Positions 1 through 8,142 of a stretch of 64,000 nt of DNA are shown in pieces (within the stretch, counting starts at the first letter, position 1; each line of letters starts with the position of its first letter). The notes under the pieces were generated by a model. That model searched no databases and was not told the origin of the DNA. It saw only the letters and a list, made by a program, of their open reading frames with translations. Location: contig OZ251531.1 of NCBI GenBank assembly GCA_965243185.1, positions 868,001-932,000 of the forward strand, given 5' to 3'. Both the position numbers and the translations under genes were made by a program. Source of the stretch: CBDBCU01 sp965243185 (GTDB taxonomy: Bacteria; Chloroflexota; Dehalococcoidia; Lucifugimonadales; UBA3495).

Positions 1-1
1 T

Positions 2-778
2 CGGGCGGCGCGGCGCATCTGGGCGCGGGAAATGCGGGATACTTTCGGGGCGCAAAATCCTCGGTCGCACTGGCTGCGCTGCCACGCGCAGACTTCCGGG
101 GCGGCGTTGACGGCGCAGCAGCCGGAGAATAATGTGGCGCGGGTGGGATTGCAAGCCCTGGCGGCGGTGCTGGGCGGCTGCCAGTCGCTGCATACCAACG
201 GCAAGGATGAAGCCTGGGCGCTGCCCTCGGCGGCGGCGGCGCTGCAAGCCCTGCGGACGCAGCAGATTATCGCCCACGAGACCGGGGTAACGGACACGGT
301 CGACCCGTTGGGCGGCAGCTACTATCTGGAGTCGCTGACCAATGCGGTGGAGGCGGGGGCATACGATTACTTTCGCCGGATTGAGGATGTAGGCGGAGTT
401 TTGCCGGCTCTGGAGTCGGGGTTTTTCCAGCGGGAAATTGCCGAGGCGGCCTATACCTATCAGCGGGAAGCAGATCGGAAGGAGCGGATAACGGTCGGGG
501 TGAATGAGTATGTGACCGACGAAGCGTTGACGATTCCCTTGCTGCGGGTGGATCGGGAGGGCGAGGCGCGGCAGATTGGGCGGCTGAACGAACTGAGGCG
601 CACCCGGGATAACCGAGAAGTGGCGGCCCGGCTGCGGGATTTGGCGACGGCGGCCCGGGGAACGGACAACTTGATGCCGCCGCTGCTCGACGCCGTGCGG
701 GCCTACGCTACGCTGGGGGAGATGATGGGGGTTTTCCGAGAGGTGTTTGGGGAGTATCAACCGGGGTGGGGGTTTTAG
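2..778 (+). CDS. Methylmalonyl-CoA mutase, catalytic subunit (3' end, truncated by window edge)
   Basis: This is the C-terminal part of the coenzyme B12-dependent mutase that interconverts (R)-methylmalonyl-CoA and succinyl-CoA in propionate and branched-chain metabolism. The frame is open from base 2, so the true start lies outside the window. Family motifs are clear: HAQTSG, AQQPENN, a SLHTN stretch, and ETGVTDTVDPLGGSYY, all from the barrel domain that holds the acyl-CoA. The protein ends after the helical linker without the DxHxxG cobalamin-binding domain. This is therefore the short, catalytic-domain-only form that needs a separate B12-binding subunit, which is not in the window. Identity is secure; whether the partner gene lies just upstream cannot be seen. 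Confidence 0.93.
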   Translation, partial: RAARRIWAREMRDTFGAQNPRSHWLRCHAQTSGAALTAQQPENNVARVGLQALAAVLGGCQSLHTNGKDEAWALPSAAAALQALRTQQIIAHETGVTDTVDPLGGSYYLESLTNAVEAGAYDYFRRIEDVGGVLPALESGFFQREIAEAAYTYQREADRKERITVGVNEYVTDEALTIPLLRVDREGEARQIGRLNELRRTRDNREVAARLRDLATAARGTDNLMPPLLDAVRAYATLGEMMGVFREVFGEYQPGWGF

Positions 779-855
779 GGGGGGATGGGGATGTGATAGA
801 ATGGGCAAAGATGGCGTCTTGGCCCGGCGGTCAATTCAGTTAAAGGCAGGCAGCA

Positions 856-1416
856 ATGGTTACGAATAGTCCCAAAGTCCGCTACACCTATGAGGATTAC
901 TGCCAGTTGCCCGACGACCGGCGGTACGAACTTATTGATGGGGAGTTTTACGAAATGGCACCAGCTCCCGGATCCGTTCACCAGTGGGCGACTTTGAAGT
1001 TGACCCGCCTGATGGCCGACTTTGTGGAAAGCCGGCGCTTGGGCGTAGTTTATATTGCGCCGCTCGATGTCATTTTCGGCCAGAATGACACGATGCAGCC
1101 GGACATTTTGTTTGTGGCGGCCGGGCGCGAAGGGATTATTACGCAGCGGGCTTGCGAAGGGCCGCCGGACTTGGTGGTGGAGGTGTTGTCGCCGTCAACA
1201 GCGCGGCGGGACTTGGGGATAAAGATGCGGCGGTATGCCCGCTTTGGCGTCCGGGAGTATTGGCTGGTGGACCCGGTAGCCCGTTCCATTGAGGTTCTGG
1301 TTTTGCGGGATGGGAAGTTTGTTTCCTTGGGGGTGTATACCGGGGAGATGTCGCCGGATTCGGAGGTTATGCCGAGGCTGGTCTTTGCGGTCAGTTCGAT
1401 TTTCCCGGTGGGGTAG
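856..1416 (+). CDS. Uma2 family (DUF820) PD-(D/E)XK nuclease-like protein
   Basis: This 186-residue protein has the Uma2/DUF820 pattern: an N-terminal YTYEDYCQLPDD segment, then a restriction-endonuclease-like core. Candidate acidic residues sit in QPDILFV and LVVEVLSPST, followed by a conserved Lys/Arg helix and the signature VREYWLVDP. The family is abundant in cyanobacteria and Chloroflexota, usually in many copies, and its role is not established. Mobile-element or defence functions have been proposed. An AGGCAGG sequence precedes the ATG. The gene stands alone and runs into a strong hairpin shared with the convergent higA gene. Confidence 0.85.
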   Translation: MVTNSPKVRYTYEDYCQLPDDRRYELIDGEFYEMAPAPGSVHQWATLKLTRLMADFVESRRLGVVYIAPLDVIFGQNDTMQPDILFVAAGREGIITQRACEGPPDLVVEVLSPSTARRDLGIKMRRYARFGVREYWLVDPVARSIEVLVLRDGKFVSLGVYTGEMSPDSEVMPRLVFAVSSIFPVG

Positions 1417-1453
1417 GGCGTGTTGGCGGCGGGTTGGCGGGAATAGGCAAGTG

Positions 1454-1484
1454 AAAGGGGCGGGTTTCGGAAACCCGCCCCTTT
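1454..1484. terminator. Bidirectional hairpin terminator
   Basis: A perfect 14-bp inverted repeat (AAAGGGGCGGGTTT arms) with a 3-nt loop lies between the convergent Uma2 and higA genes. The arms start and end in A/T runs on both strands, so it can end transcription from either side. Confidence 0.7.
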
Positions 1485-1496
1485 GATTTGTCCGGG

Positions 1497-1859
1497 CTAC
1501 ACCTTTCTGGTGGGTAGCCGGTCGGTCATTGCCACACCAAAATGGCGCAATGCCGCGGCCAGCTCCGGCGTAACTTCCCTTTGTCCGGTCAGCATTTCAG
1601 CCACCTTTTCCCGGCTGCCGATGTGGGGAATCAGGTCATCCTCGGTCAGACCCAAGGCGTCCAGCCGCCCTTGGATAAGGTCGGCCGGCGAAGGTTCCGG
1701 GATAGGGTAATGCTGGTCGTCGTAAGCCGCCACCAAGTCAGCCAAGGCGTCGCATTCGTCGGCTTCCGGCGTCCCGGCGGCGGCGTCAAAAACCTCCCAA
1801 AGCCGGGCCAAGGCCCGGTCGTAGTCCTCGATAGTGTGGATGGGCGGGAGTTCTGCCAT
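1497..1859 (-). CDS. higA: HigA-type antitoxin with HTH domain
   Basis: This 120-residue protein matches the HigA antitoxin and transcriptional regulator family. An acidic N-terminal part (IHTIEDYDRALARLWEVF) is followed by an Xre-like helix-turn-helix around residues 60-115. The stretch DLIPHIGSREKVAEMLTGQRE is typical of HigA. It starts 2 bases after the stop of the upstream toxin gene, the usual toxin-first order of higBA. HigA normally neutralises HigB and represses the operon promoter. Expected autoregulation is inferred from the family; no operator was identified. Confidence 0.85.
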   Translation of the reverse strand: MAELPPIHTIEDYDRALARLWEVFDAAAGTPEADECDALADLVAAYDDQHYPIPEPSPADLIQGRLDALGLTEDDLIPHIGSREKVAEMLTGQREVTPELAAALRHFGVAMTDRLPTRKV

Positions 1860-1861
1860 TG

Positions 1862-2155
1862 CTACACCTCGGCGGCGTTGATGCGGTCGTACTCCGAGTG
1901 GGTGCCGATAAATCTAACATAAACCCAGCCCGTGCGGTAGTTAATATGCACCACCAAGCGGTAATCGTTGCCTTTGAGATTAAAGACAACCCGGTTGTTG
2001 CTGATGATACTGGCGCTGGGGTAGTCGGACTTGACCTGCGCGGGCGAACTCCAACGGGCCTGTTCTGTATGTTTGAGCCACGCCCGCAAAGACGGGGCAA
2101 CGGCGGGATGGACTTCCCAATACTCTCGCAAAGTTCTTTCAGTAAAAATACGCAT
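1862..2155 (-). CDS. higB: HigB-type mRNA interferase toxin
   Basis: This 97-residue RelE-superfamily toxin is of the HigB type, which cleaves translated mRNA on the ribosome. Diagnostic features are the N-terminal MRIFTERTLREYWEVHP, the central NNRVVFNLKGNDYRLVVHI strand region, and the C-terminal FIGTHSEYDRINA motif with His and Tyr. Length is normal for the family. It is first in a two-gene operon with higA on the same strand, separated by 2 bases. No truncation is visible, so the pair is probably functional. Confidence 0.88.
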   Translation of the reverse strand: MRIFTERTLREYWEVHPAVAPSLRAWLKHTEQARWSSPAQVKSDYPSASIISNNRVVFNLKGNDYRLVVHINYRTGWVYVRFIGTHSEYDRINAAEV

Positions 2156-2245
2156 TCTAGTTCACCTCAACTTACCGTTTAACTTCGATCAGCCGGCACA
2201 TTATACTACACCGGCGGTCTTTGAATTTGGGTACAAGGCTAAATA

Positions 2246-2274
2246 ACCGGGGCCGGCAATAAAACCGGCCCCGG
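2246..2274. terminator. Hairpin terminator downstream of EF-G2
   Basis: An inverted repeat with ACCGGGGCCGG and CCGGCCCCGGT arms and a 7-nt A-rich loop lies between higB (starting at 2155, leftward) and the stop of EF-G2. On the minus strand it follows the EF-G2 stop by about 30 bases. Confidence 0.5.
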
Positions 2275-2305
2275 TCAATTTATCCCGAATCGGCGGCTGT
2301 CCGCC

Positions 2306-4354
2306 CTACACCCTTTCCTCCTCGCGCATCCGTTTGGTTTCGGCGATGACGCGCTGCTCGATGTTGGGCGGCACCGGTTCGTAGTGGTCGAACTCCATTC
2401 GGTAGCTGCCACGGCCCTGGGTCAGGGAGCGCATATCCTGGGAGTAACGCTGCACTTCGGAGAGGGGAACTTCGGCTTCTACGACGGTGTAGCGGTCGCC
2501 CGGCGTCATCCCCAAAATGCGGCCGCGCTTGCCGTTCAGGTCGCTCATAATTTCCCCGGTGTAGGCGTCGGGGACATTGACGGTCAGCCGGACAATCGGC
2601 TCGAGCAGGATGGGGCTGGCGTCAGCCATACCCTTCTTGAAGGCTTGGGAACTGGCAATCTCGAAGGACATCCCGGAGGAGTCCACATCGTGGTAGCTGC
2701 CATCGTAGATGACGGTTTTCAGGTCAACCACCGGGAAGCCGGCGAGGACGCCCTCCTCCATCGACTTGACCACGCCCTTTTCCACCGCCGGGATATACTC
2801 CCGCGGCACCCGGCCGCCGACAATTTCGGAGCCGAACTCAAAGCCGTTGTCCCGATCCATCGGTTCCAACCGCAGCAACACATGGCCGTACTGGCCGTGA
2901 CCGCCGGACTGCTTTTTGTGGCGGTACTCGGCGTTGGTGACCCGGCTGATGGTTTCCCGGTAGGCGACTTTGGGGCGGCGGAGCAGCAGGTCGGCGCCGA
3001 ACTTGCGCTTGATGCGGTCGATGGCGACCTCAATCTGGGCATCGCCTAATCCGGTGAGCAGGCTGTCGCCAGTGTCGGCATCCCGGGAATAGCGCAGGCT
3101 GGGATCCTCTTCGACGATGCGGGCCAGGGAAGTGGACATTTTATCGAGATCGGCTTTGGTGGCCGGGGCCACGGCAACGCTGTAGTAGCCGCGGGGGAAG
3201 GGGATGGGAGCGAAGGAAAGGGGCTGTTCCCGGGCGCACAGGGTATCGCCGGTAACGGTGGCGGCCAGTTTGCCGATCGCGCCAATATCGCCGGCGGTTA
3301 CTTCGGCAATGTTTTCCTGGGATTTGCCGCGGGGCAGGTAAAGCTGGCCGATGCGCTCCGCCTGATTGCGGGCGCTGTTCCAGACTTCGGAGTTGCTGCT
3401 GATGACGCCGCGATAGACCCGGAACAGGGAAAGTTTGCCCACGAAGGGGTCGGCGGTAGTCTTGAACACGAAAGCGGCCAGCGGCCCGGCGGCGTCCACG
3501 GCAAACTCGACGGCTTGGCCGCTGCTGTCCTGCACGGCCGGCTTGGCCCCTTCCGCCGGGGAGGGGAAAAAGTCGCGGATGGTGTCGAGGTATTCGCTGA
3601 CGCCAATGTTCTGGGTGGCAGAGCAAGCCAGAATGGGAATTAAGTCTCCGGATTGGATGGCGGTTTTGGCGCCGGCGATGATTTCCTCCGCGGTCAGTTC
3701 CTCGCCTTCGAGGTATTTGTCGGCCAGGGCGTCATCGGATTCAGCCACGGCTTCGATGAGCCGCTCCCGGGCGGCGGCGAACTCGTCGGCCACGGCGGCC
3801 GGGATTTCCGCCGGCGGGTTGATAATGCTGACTACGCCCTGAAAATCCTGAGCGTCGCCGATAGGCAGTTGGAAGGGTACACACTGGCTGCCGAAACTGG
3901 CTTGAATGTCGGTGACGGCGCGGGCAAAGCTGGCGTTTTCCCGGTCCATTTTGTTGACCAGGAGCAGGCGGGGCAAGCCGGTCTCCTGGCACTGCTGCCA
4001 GGAGCGTTCGGTACCCACATCCACGCCGGAAGTGGCGGCCAAGAGGATGGTGGCGCTTTCGACTACCCGCAGGGCGGAGACCACTTCGCCAAAGAAGTCG
4101 TCATAGCCCGGGGTGTCGAGGAAGTTGGCTTTATACTGATCCCCAGCGCAGGAAATCAGGGTAGTCTGGATGCTGCCCCCGCGCTTGACTTCCTCCGGTT
4201 CGTAGTCGGAAACGGTGTTGCCGTCCTCCACGCGGCCGATACGGGTAACGGCCTTGGTGTTGAACAGCAGGGTCTCGCACAGGGATGTTTTGCCGGCGCC
4301 GCTATGGGACAGCAGCGCCACGTTGCGCAGGTTGCCGGCGTCGATGTTGGGCAT
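2306..4354 (-). CDS. Elongation factor G-like GTPase (EF-G2 type)
   Basis: The 682-residue protein has the five-domain EF-G architecture. The P-loop reads SHSGAGKT (residues 16-23), switch II is DTPGYDDF (80-87), and NKMD is at 134-137. Domain IV contains the GGHGQYGH motif and the C-terminal domain V ends near residue 675. Canonical EF-G has AHIDAGKT and DTPGHVDF. Replacement of the catalytic His by Tyr in switch II and the altered P-loop place this in the EF-G2/EF-G-like class, which usually coexists with a canonical FusA. The role is probably in translocation or a specialised ribosomal step. It is preceded by a recognisable promoter and is monocistronic. Confidence 0.9.
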   Translation of the reverse strand: MPNIDAGNLRNVALLSHSGAGKTSLCETLLFNTKAVTRIGRVEDGNTVSDYEPEEVKRGGSIQTTLISCAGDQYKANFLDTPGYDDFFGEVVSALRVVESATILLAATSGVDVGTERSWQQCQETGLPRLLLVNKMDRENASFARAVTDIQASFGSQCVPFQLPIGDAQDFQGVVSIINPPAEIPAAVADEFAAARERLIEAVAESDDALADKYLEGEELTAEEIIAGAKTAIQSGDLIPILACSATQNIGVSEYLDTIRDFFPSPAEGAKPAVQDSSGQAVEFAVDAAGPLAAFVFKTTADPFVGKLSLFRVYRGVISSNSEVWNSARNQAERIGQLYLPRGKSQENIAEVTAGDIGAIGKLAATVTGDTLCAREQPLSFAPIPFPRGYYSVAVAPATKADLDKMSTSLARIVEEDPSLRYSRDADTGDSLLTGLGDAQIEVAIDRIKRKFGADLLLRRPKVAYRETISRVTNAEYRHKKQSGGHGQYGHVLLRLEPMDRDNGFEFGSEIVGGRVPREYIPAVEKGVVKSMEEGVLAGFPVVDLKTVIYDGSYHDVDSSGMSFEIASSQAFKKGMADASPILLEPIVRLTVNVPDAYTGEIMSDLNGKRGRILGMTPGDRYTVVEAEVPLSEVQRYSQDMRSLTQGRGSYRMEFDHYEPVPPNIEQRVIAETKRMREEERV

Positions 4355-4401
4355 ATCCGATTTCCCCCTTAATTGGAATAGTCGGCGATGTTGGGGATGA
4401 T

Positions 4402-4429
4402 TTTATATAATATCGACCCGGTTTTGCAA
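4402..4429 (-). promoter_or_regulatory. Putative sigma70 promoter of EF-G2 gene
   Basis: On the minus strand TTGCAA (4424-4429) is followed after 16 bases by TATAAA (4402-4407), about 48 bases before the EF-G2 start codon. The region lies in a short AT-rich stretch. Confidence 0.45.
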
Positions 4430-4692
4430 CCGTTTGACCGGGCAAGATTTCAACCGGGTTTTATAAGCCGGTTTTACCAGCCGGGCAAGGTTAAGTTCCC
4501 GGGCGATTGCATATACCGGTGGTTCAGCGCCGGTGCCAAAAGAGTCTGCCACCCCCGCAACCAGCTTCAACACAACCAGCCACCCCAAAATCCAAAACTT
4601 TTGAGGGGGTGCGGGGGAACTTTTACAAAAGTTCTCCCGCCGTCTCCCCTAAAACCAATTTCCAAATGCCCGAAAATCCATCCCAAACTTCC

Positions 4693-4721
4693 TTGACATC
4701 CCCAAATCCATCCCCCATAAT
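4693..4721 (+). promoter_or_regulatory. Promoter of the repeat-encoded candidate RNA (copy A)
   Basis: TTGACA (4693-4698), a 17-base spacer and CATAAT (4716-4721). The same boxes with the same spacing occur at the equivalent place in copy B (26506-26478, minus strand), although the spacer itself differs. Confidence 0.6.
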
Positions 4722-4727
4722 AATACC

Positions 4728-5207
4728 CGTCGAGGTCAGACCCGGCCCCTGGACGCAGGGACTTAAACGATTCGCTAGCTTACCGTTGCTTTATCGCCAC
4801 AGCGCGCTGTGGGCGGCCCGCTAAGCCCTAACCGGCAACGCGGCCGCCTCAACTCCTCCCCCGGGGACACGGGATTAAGGCCCCCAATCCCCCACCGGAG
4901 CGAGCGGAAAACGGCAAATCTCAATCGCCGCCAAACCGCCGCCCCATCCTACAGGAGTTCGAGCTTAGGGTTGACTGGAGTGTGGTCAACCAACGGTAGC
5001 AAGACTGGGCCAACCCACCGGAACGGCAACCATACCGACCGGCGTCAGTAGCCAATTCAAGGTCGCGCTATCGTAATCGGCAATCTGGTCGGGCAATACC
5101 GGAGTGAAGTAAGCCACTGTGCCAACCGGCGTATGGCGGCCCAATGACCAGCCTTGCCAACCACCTTCCGCGACGGGCGGAACCCCTGGGTACCCAGGGG
5201 TTCCGCC
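4728..5207 (+). ncRNA. Candidate ~480-nt structured RNA, copy A
   Basis: The transcript is predicted to start a few bases after the CATAAT box and to end at a perfect 16-bp palindromic hairpin, 5176-5207. Conserved internal stems include CACAGCGCGCTGTG (4799-4812) and GGTTGAC/GTCAACC near 4972-4994. No motif of RNase P RNA, tmRNA, 6S, SRP RNA or a group I/II intron was recognised. Being transcribed is an inference from the promoter conserved between two diverged copies. Confidence 0.4.
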
Positions 5208-5285
5208 AATACCGCTTTGCAATTTTTCCCCATCCCCATTAAAATATCCCCCTAAACCTATCAACCCTCAGGAGTAACCCCCGGT

Positions 5286-6500
5286 TTGACTGCTACCCCC
5301 GCCTACCTCCACGAATTCCAGCCCCCCCAGCGCATCCTCCTCGGCCCCGGCCCCAGCTCCGTCCATCCCCGCGTCCTCCAAGCCATGACCCAGCCCATCC
5401 TCGGCCATCTCGACCCCCGCTTTTTCGGCGTAATGGACGACGTCTGCGCGATGCTCCGCCAAGTCTATCGCACCGAAAACCAAATGACCGTCCCCCTCTC
5501 CTCCACCGGCACCGGCGCCATGGAAGCCGCCTGCGCCAACCTCCTCGAACCCGGCGACAAAATCATCGTCTGCCGCAACGGCTTCTTTGGCGACCGCCTC
5601 GCCGACATCGCTAACCGCTGCCACGCCCAAACCATCCTCCTCGACTTTGATTGGGGCCAGCCGGTCAATATCGCCGCCCTCTCCGACGCCCTCGACCAGC
5701 ATCGCCCGGTCAAGGCCGTCGGCATCGTCCACGCCGAAACCTCCACCGGCTCCCTCACTCCCCTGCCCGAAATCGTCCAACTCATCCACCGCCACAACGC
5801 CCTCGTCATCGTCGACGCCGTTACCTCCCTCGGCGGCCACAACCTCCAAATGGACGCTTGGGACTTGGATGTCTGCTACAGCGGCACCCAGAAATGCCTC
5901 GGCGCGCCGCCGGGCTTGGCTCCCATCAGCTTCGGCCCCCGCGCTATGTACGCCCTCAACGCCCGCCAAACCCCCGTCCAGAGCTTCTACTTCAACCTCA
6001 AAGACCTCGAAAGTTACTGGAACCAAACCCGCGCCTACCATCACACTACCCCCATCTCCATGACCTACGCCCTCCGCGAAGCCCTCCGGATGCTGATGGC
6101 CGAAGGACTGGAACCCCGTATCCACCGCCACGCCCGGGTCGCCGCCGCCCTCCGCGCCGGCTTGGCCGCCCTCGGCATCGGACTAATGGCCGCCGCCGGC
6201 TACCGCCTCAACCCCCTGACCACCGCCCTAATCCCCGACGGCATCGACGACGCCGAAATCCGCCGCCGCCTCATCGACGACTACGCCATCGAAATCGGCG
6301 GCGGCCTCGGCCAAGGCAGCGGCAAAGTCTGGCGCATCGGACTGATGGGCGAATCCGCTCAGGAAACCAATGTATTCGCCCTCCTCTCCGCCCTCGAACG
6401 CCTCTTACCCGAACAGGGCTACGAAACTGCCCCCGGCGCCAGCCTCTCCGCCGCCCAGCGCGCCCTACTAGCCTACGACGAAACCGGCGATTTGCCCTAG
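5286..6500 (+). CDS. Class V aminotransferase, alanine-glyoxylate/serine-glyoxylate type
   Basis: This PLP-dependent fold-type I enzyme of 404 residues resembles alanine-glyoxylate and serine-glyoxylate aminotransferases. The N-terminal LLGPGPSSVHPRVLQAM and GHLDPRF motifs are hallmarks. The PLP aspartate lies in VIVDAVTSLGG, and the Schiff-base lysine is Lys203 in SGTQKCLGAPPGL. The family transfers the amino group from alanine or serine to glyoxylate, linking photorespiratory-type C2 and serine metabolism. Translation probably starts at TTG, with AGGAG about 11 bases upstream. Third codon positions are strongly C-rich, unlike the G-rich dnaE on the same strand. Exact substrate is not resolved. 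Confidence 0.88.
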   Translation: MTATPAYLHEFQPPQRILLGPGPSSVHPRVLQAMTQPILGHLDPRFFGVMDDVCAMLRQVYRTENQMTVPLSSTGTGAMEAACANLLEPGDKIIVCRNGFFGDRLADIANRCHAQTILLDFDWGQPVNIAALSDALDQHRPVKAVGIVHAETSTGSLTPLPEIVQLIHRHNALVIVDAVTSLGGHNLQMDAWDLDVCYSGTQKCLGAPPGLAPISFGPRAMYALNARQTPVQSFYFNLKDLESYWNQTRAYHHTTPISMTYALREALRMLMAEGLEPRIHRHARVAAALRAGLAALGIGLMAAAGYRLNPLTTALIPDGIDDAEIRRRLIDDYAIEIGGGLGQGSGKVWRIGLMGESAQETNVFALLSALERLLPEQGYETAPGASLSAAQRALLAYDETGDLP

Positions 6501-6621
6501 CCTACCGCCCCCACCCTGTGCTATACTGAATCAAAACCGCCGGGCCTTTCCCCCTGCCCTGACCCCCGGAAAGCCCCGGCCCCAGGACAAGCCTATCGCA
6601 ACCGTCATTCCCGTTCTCCTC

Positions 6622-6651
6622 ACCGTCATTCCCACGAAAGTGGGAATCCAG
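6622..6651. repeat. dRS3-like palindromic repeat unit
   Basis: CGTCATTCCCACGAAAGTGGGAATCC-type unit: a short palindrome (ATTCCCAC/GTGGGAAT) flanked by GTC and CAGA. Copies recur at 25849, 26552, 40029, 42975, 49045, 52131, 56385, 58700, 60520, 61638, 61681 and 61741. This copy ends 8 bases before the start codon of the NYN gene. Confidence 0.8.
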
Positions 6652-6658
6652 AGTCACT

Positions 6659-7282
6659 ATGGATAAAGTTTTCATCTATTGGGACAACTCCAACATCTTT
6701 ATCAGCGCCCAGCAGGCCGCTGCCGAACTCGAAGGCGACGCCGTCCGCTACCGGGTGCGCTTGCACTTTCGGAATCTGCTGACCTTGGCCGCCGCCGCCC
6801 GGGACATTGAACACGCCGTGGCTGTCGGCTCCGTCCCCCCGGAACTCCGCCATATCTGGAACCGACTGGAAAACGAGGGCGTCACCGTCCAACTGCTCGA
6901 ACGCGGCGCCATTCAGGGCCGGGAGCAGGGCGTCGACCAAGCCCTCCAAACCACCATGCTCCGCGACTCCCTGGACTACAACGGCGACCCGGGCATTGCC
7001 GTAATGCTCACCGGAGACGGCGCCGGTTTTGACGACGGCGTCGGCTTCCACGCCGACCTCGAACGAATGCGCCGCCGCGGCTGGCGGATCGAAGTCCTCT
7101 CCTGGCGGCACAGCTGCAACCGCCGAATGCGCGAATGGGCGGAACAATACGGCGTCTTTATCGCCCTCGACGACTTCTACGACAGCGTTACCTTCCTCGA
7201 ACCGCCGGCCCCGGGCCAGCCCCTTGCCAACCCCCGCTACGCCATCCCGCCCGACTTGTCCCGCCGGCCGGCTGCTACCTAG
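6659..7282 (+). CDS. NYN domain (LabA/DUF88-like) predicted ribonuclease
   Basis: This 207-residue protein is a PIN-like NYN domain. The N-terminal strand FIYWDNSNIF carries the first acidic residue (Asp9) and the NxN motif. A middle block GREQGVDQAL supplies the second acidic site, and LTGDGAGFDDGV with a following VEVLSW-like strand gives the third. NYN proteins are metal-dependent RNases or tRNA/mRNA processing factors; the exact target is unknown. The ATG lies directly after a dRS3-like palindrome that has probably displaced or provided the 5' leader. No good Shine-Dalgarno is visible, so expression may depend on the hairpin context. Codon third positions are C-rich. Confidence 0.82.
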   Translation: MDKVFIYWDNSNIFISAQQAAAELEGDAVRYRVRLHFRNLLTLAAAARDIEHAVAVGSVPPELRHIWNRLENEGVTVQLLERGAIQGREQGVDQALQTTMLRDSLDYNGDPGIAVMLTGDGAGFDDGVGFHADLERMRRRGWRIEVLSWRHSCNRRMREWAEQYGVFIALDDFYDSVTFLEPPAPGQPLANPRYAIPPDLSRRPAAT

Positions 7283-7327
7283 CCATAGCCTTGCCGCAAC
7301 TCCCCCCAAAAAAACAGGAGTACCCAA

Positions 7328-8050
7328 ATGTCCCCCAGCTCCAAACTCCAAGCCGCCCTATTCGCCCTCGCCATCCTCCTCGCCGCCGCCGCCTTCATCC
7401 TCGTCTGGCAGCTCCTCCGCAACTCCAACGGCATCGCCCGCATCCAGGAGGAACGCTTCCAAGCCTACCAACTCGCCGACGGCCTCCGCCAAACCTCCGA
7501 CGACCTCACCCGCATGGCCCGCCTCTACGCCGTCACCGGCGATACCCGCTACCAGGACTACTTTCAGGAAATCCTTGACATCCGCAACGGCGCCGCCCCC
7601 CGGCCCGACGGCTACTTCCGCGTCTATTGGGACTTCGTCGTCGCAACCGGCCAGAAACCCCGCACCGCCCACAACGCCGTATCCCTCGACCAACTAGCCT
7701 CGGATGTCGGTTTCGAGGACCGGGAATTCGCCCTGCTCCGCCAATCCGAGGATAACTCCAACCGCCTGGCCGAACTGGAACGGCAAGCCCTGGCTGCCCA
7801 AACCCCGGCCCAACTGGAGCAAGCCCGCCAAACCCTCCACGGCCCCGAATACCATCAGGAAAAGGCCCGCATAATGCAGCCCCTCGACCACCTGCTCAAC
7901 GCCGTCGCCGGCCGCGCCGATGAAACCCTCGCCACCCGCTACAGCCTCCGCAACACCCTCACCATCATCACCCTCCTCCTCCTCCTGCTCAGCGGCCTCC
8001 TCGCCACCGCCGGCCTGATGTTAGCCCTCAAAACCCGCCCGCAAACCTAA
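7328..8050 (+). CDS. Membrane protein with sensor-like periplasmic domain (receptor stump)
   Basis: The 240-residue protein has an N-terminal membrane helix (about residues 8-29), an alpha-helical extracytoplasmic region of about 185 residues, and a second membrane helix (about 212-233) followed by seven residues. The segment DDLTRMARLYAVTGDTRYQDYF strongly resembles the four-helix sensor modules at the N-termini of chemoreceptors, histidine kinases and GGDEF proteins. All output domains are missing, because the stop codon directly follows the second helix. It may be a truncated receptor or a stand-alone ligand-binding subunit. AAACAGGAG sits upstream of the ATG. A hairpin terminator follows. 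Confidence 0.6.
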   Translation: MSPSSKLQAALFALAILLAAAAFILVWQLLRNSNGIARIQEERFQAYQLADGLRQTSDDLTRMARLYAVTGDTRYQDYFQEILDIRNGAAPRPDGYFRVYWDFVVATGQKPRTAHNAVSLDQLASDVGFEDREFALLRQSEDNSNRLAELERQALAAQTPAQLEQARQTLHGPEYHQEKARIMQPLDHLLNAVAGRADETLATRYSLRNTLTIITLLLLLLSGLLATAGLMLALKTRPQT

Positions 8051-8080
8051 CCAAAGGCAACCCGCCGACCAACAAAAAAC

Positions 8081-8105
8081 TGGGGCAACCGTAACGGTTG
8101 CCCCA
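8081..8105. terminator. Bidirectional terminator
   Basis: A perfect 10-bp inverted repeat (TGGGGCAACC/GGTTGCCCCA) with a 5-nt loop lies between the convergent genes 7328-8050 and 8143-8322. On the minus strand it is followed by GTTTTTTGTT, as expected for a rho-independent terminator. Confidence 0.7.
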
Positions 8106-8142
8106 GTAGTATATACGGAGTTGTCAGCCGGGCAAGCCCTGC

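Larger units (their letters stand above)
4655..5207 (+). repeat. Long non-coding repeat, copy A (inverted relative to copy B at 26003-26547)
   Basis: About 550 bases here match, in reverse complement, the segment 26003-26547. Matching blocks include the palindrome CACAGCGCGCTGTG, the stem GGTTGAC...GTCAACC, a GCGGAAAACGGCAAATC block, CGTACGCTAGC-like spacers and the final hairpin. Conservation is patchy, with indels that break every reading frame, so it does not look like protein coding. The short frames inside it differ between copies. It fills the gap between EF-G2 and the aminotransferase gene. Confidence 0.75.

Noticed and set aside
2384..3049. 221-residue frame opposite EF-G2
   Set aside because: Shadow of EF-G2 in a GC-rich genome; no ribosome site or family match.
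4986..5264. A 92-residue frame on the minus strand
   Set aside because: It lies inside the duplicated non-coding repeat, and the equivalent in the other copy is frameshifted by indels.
5268..6131. 287-residue frame opposite the aminotransferase gene
   Set aside because: Gly/Val/Ala-rich shadow of the C-ending codons of the real gene.
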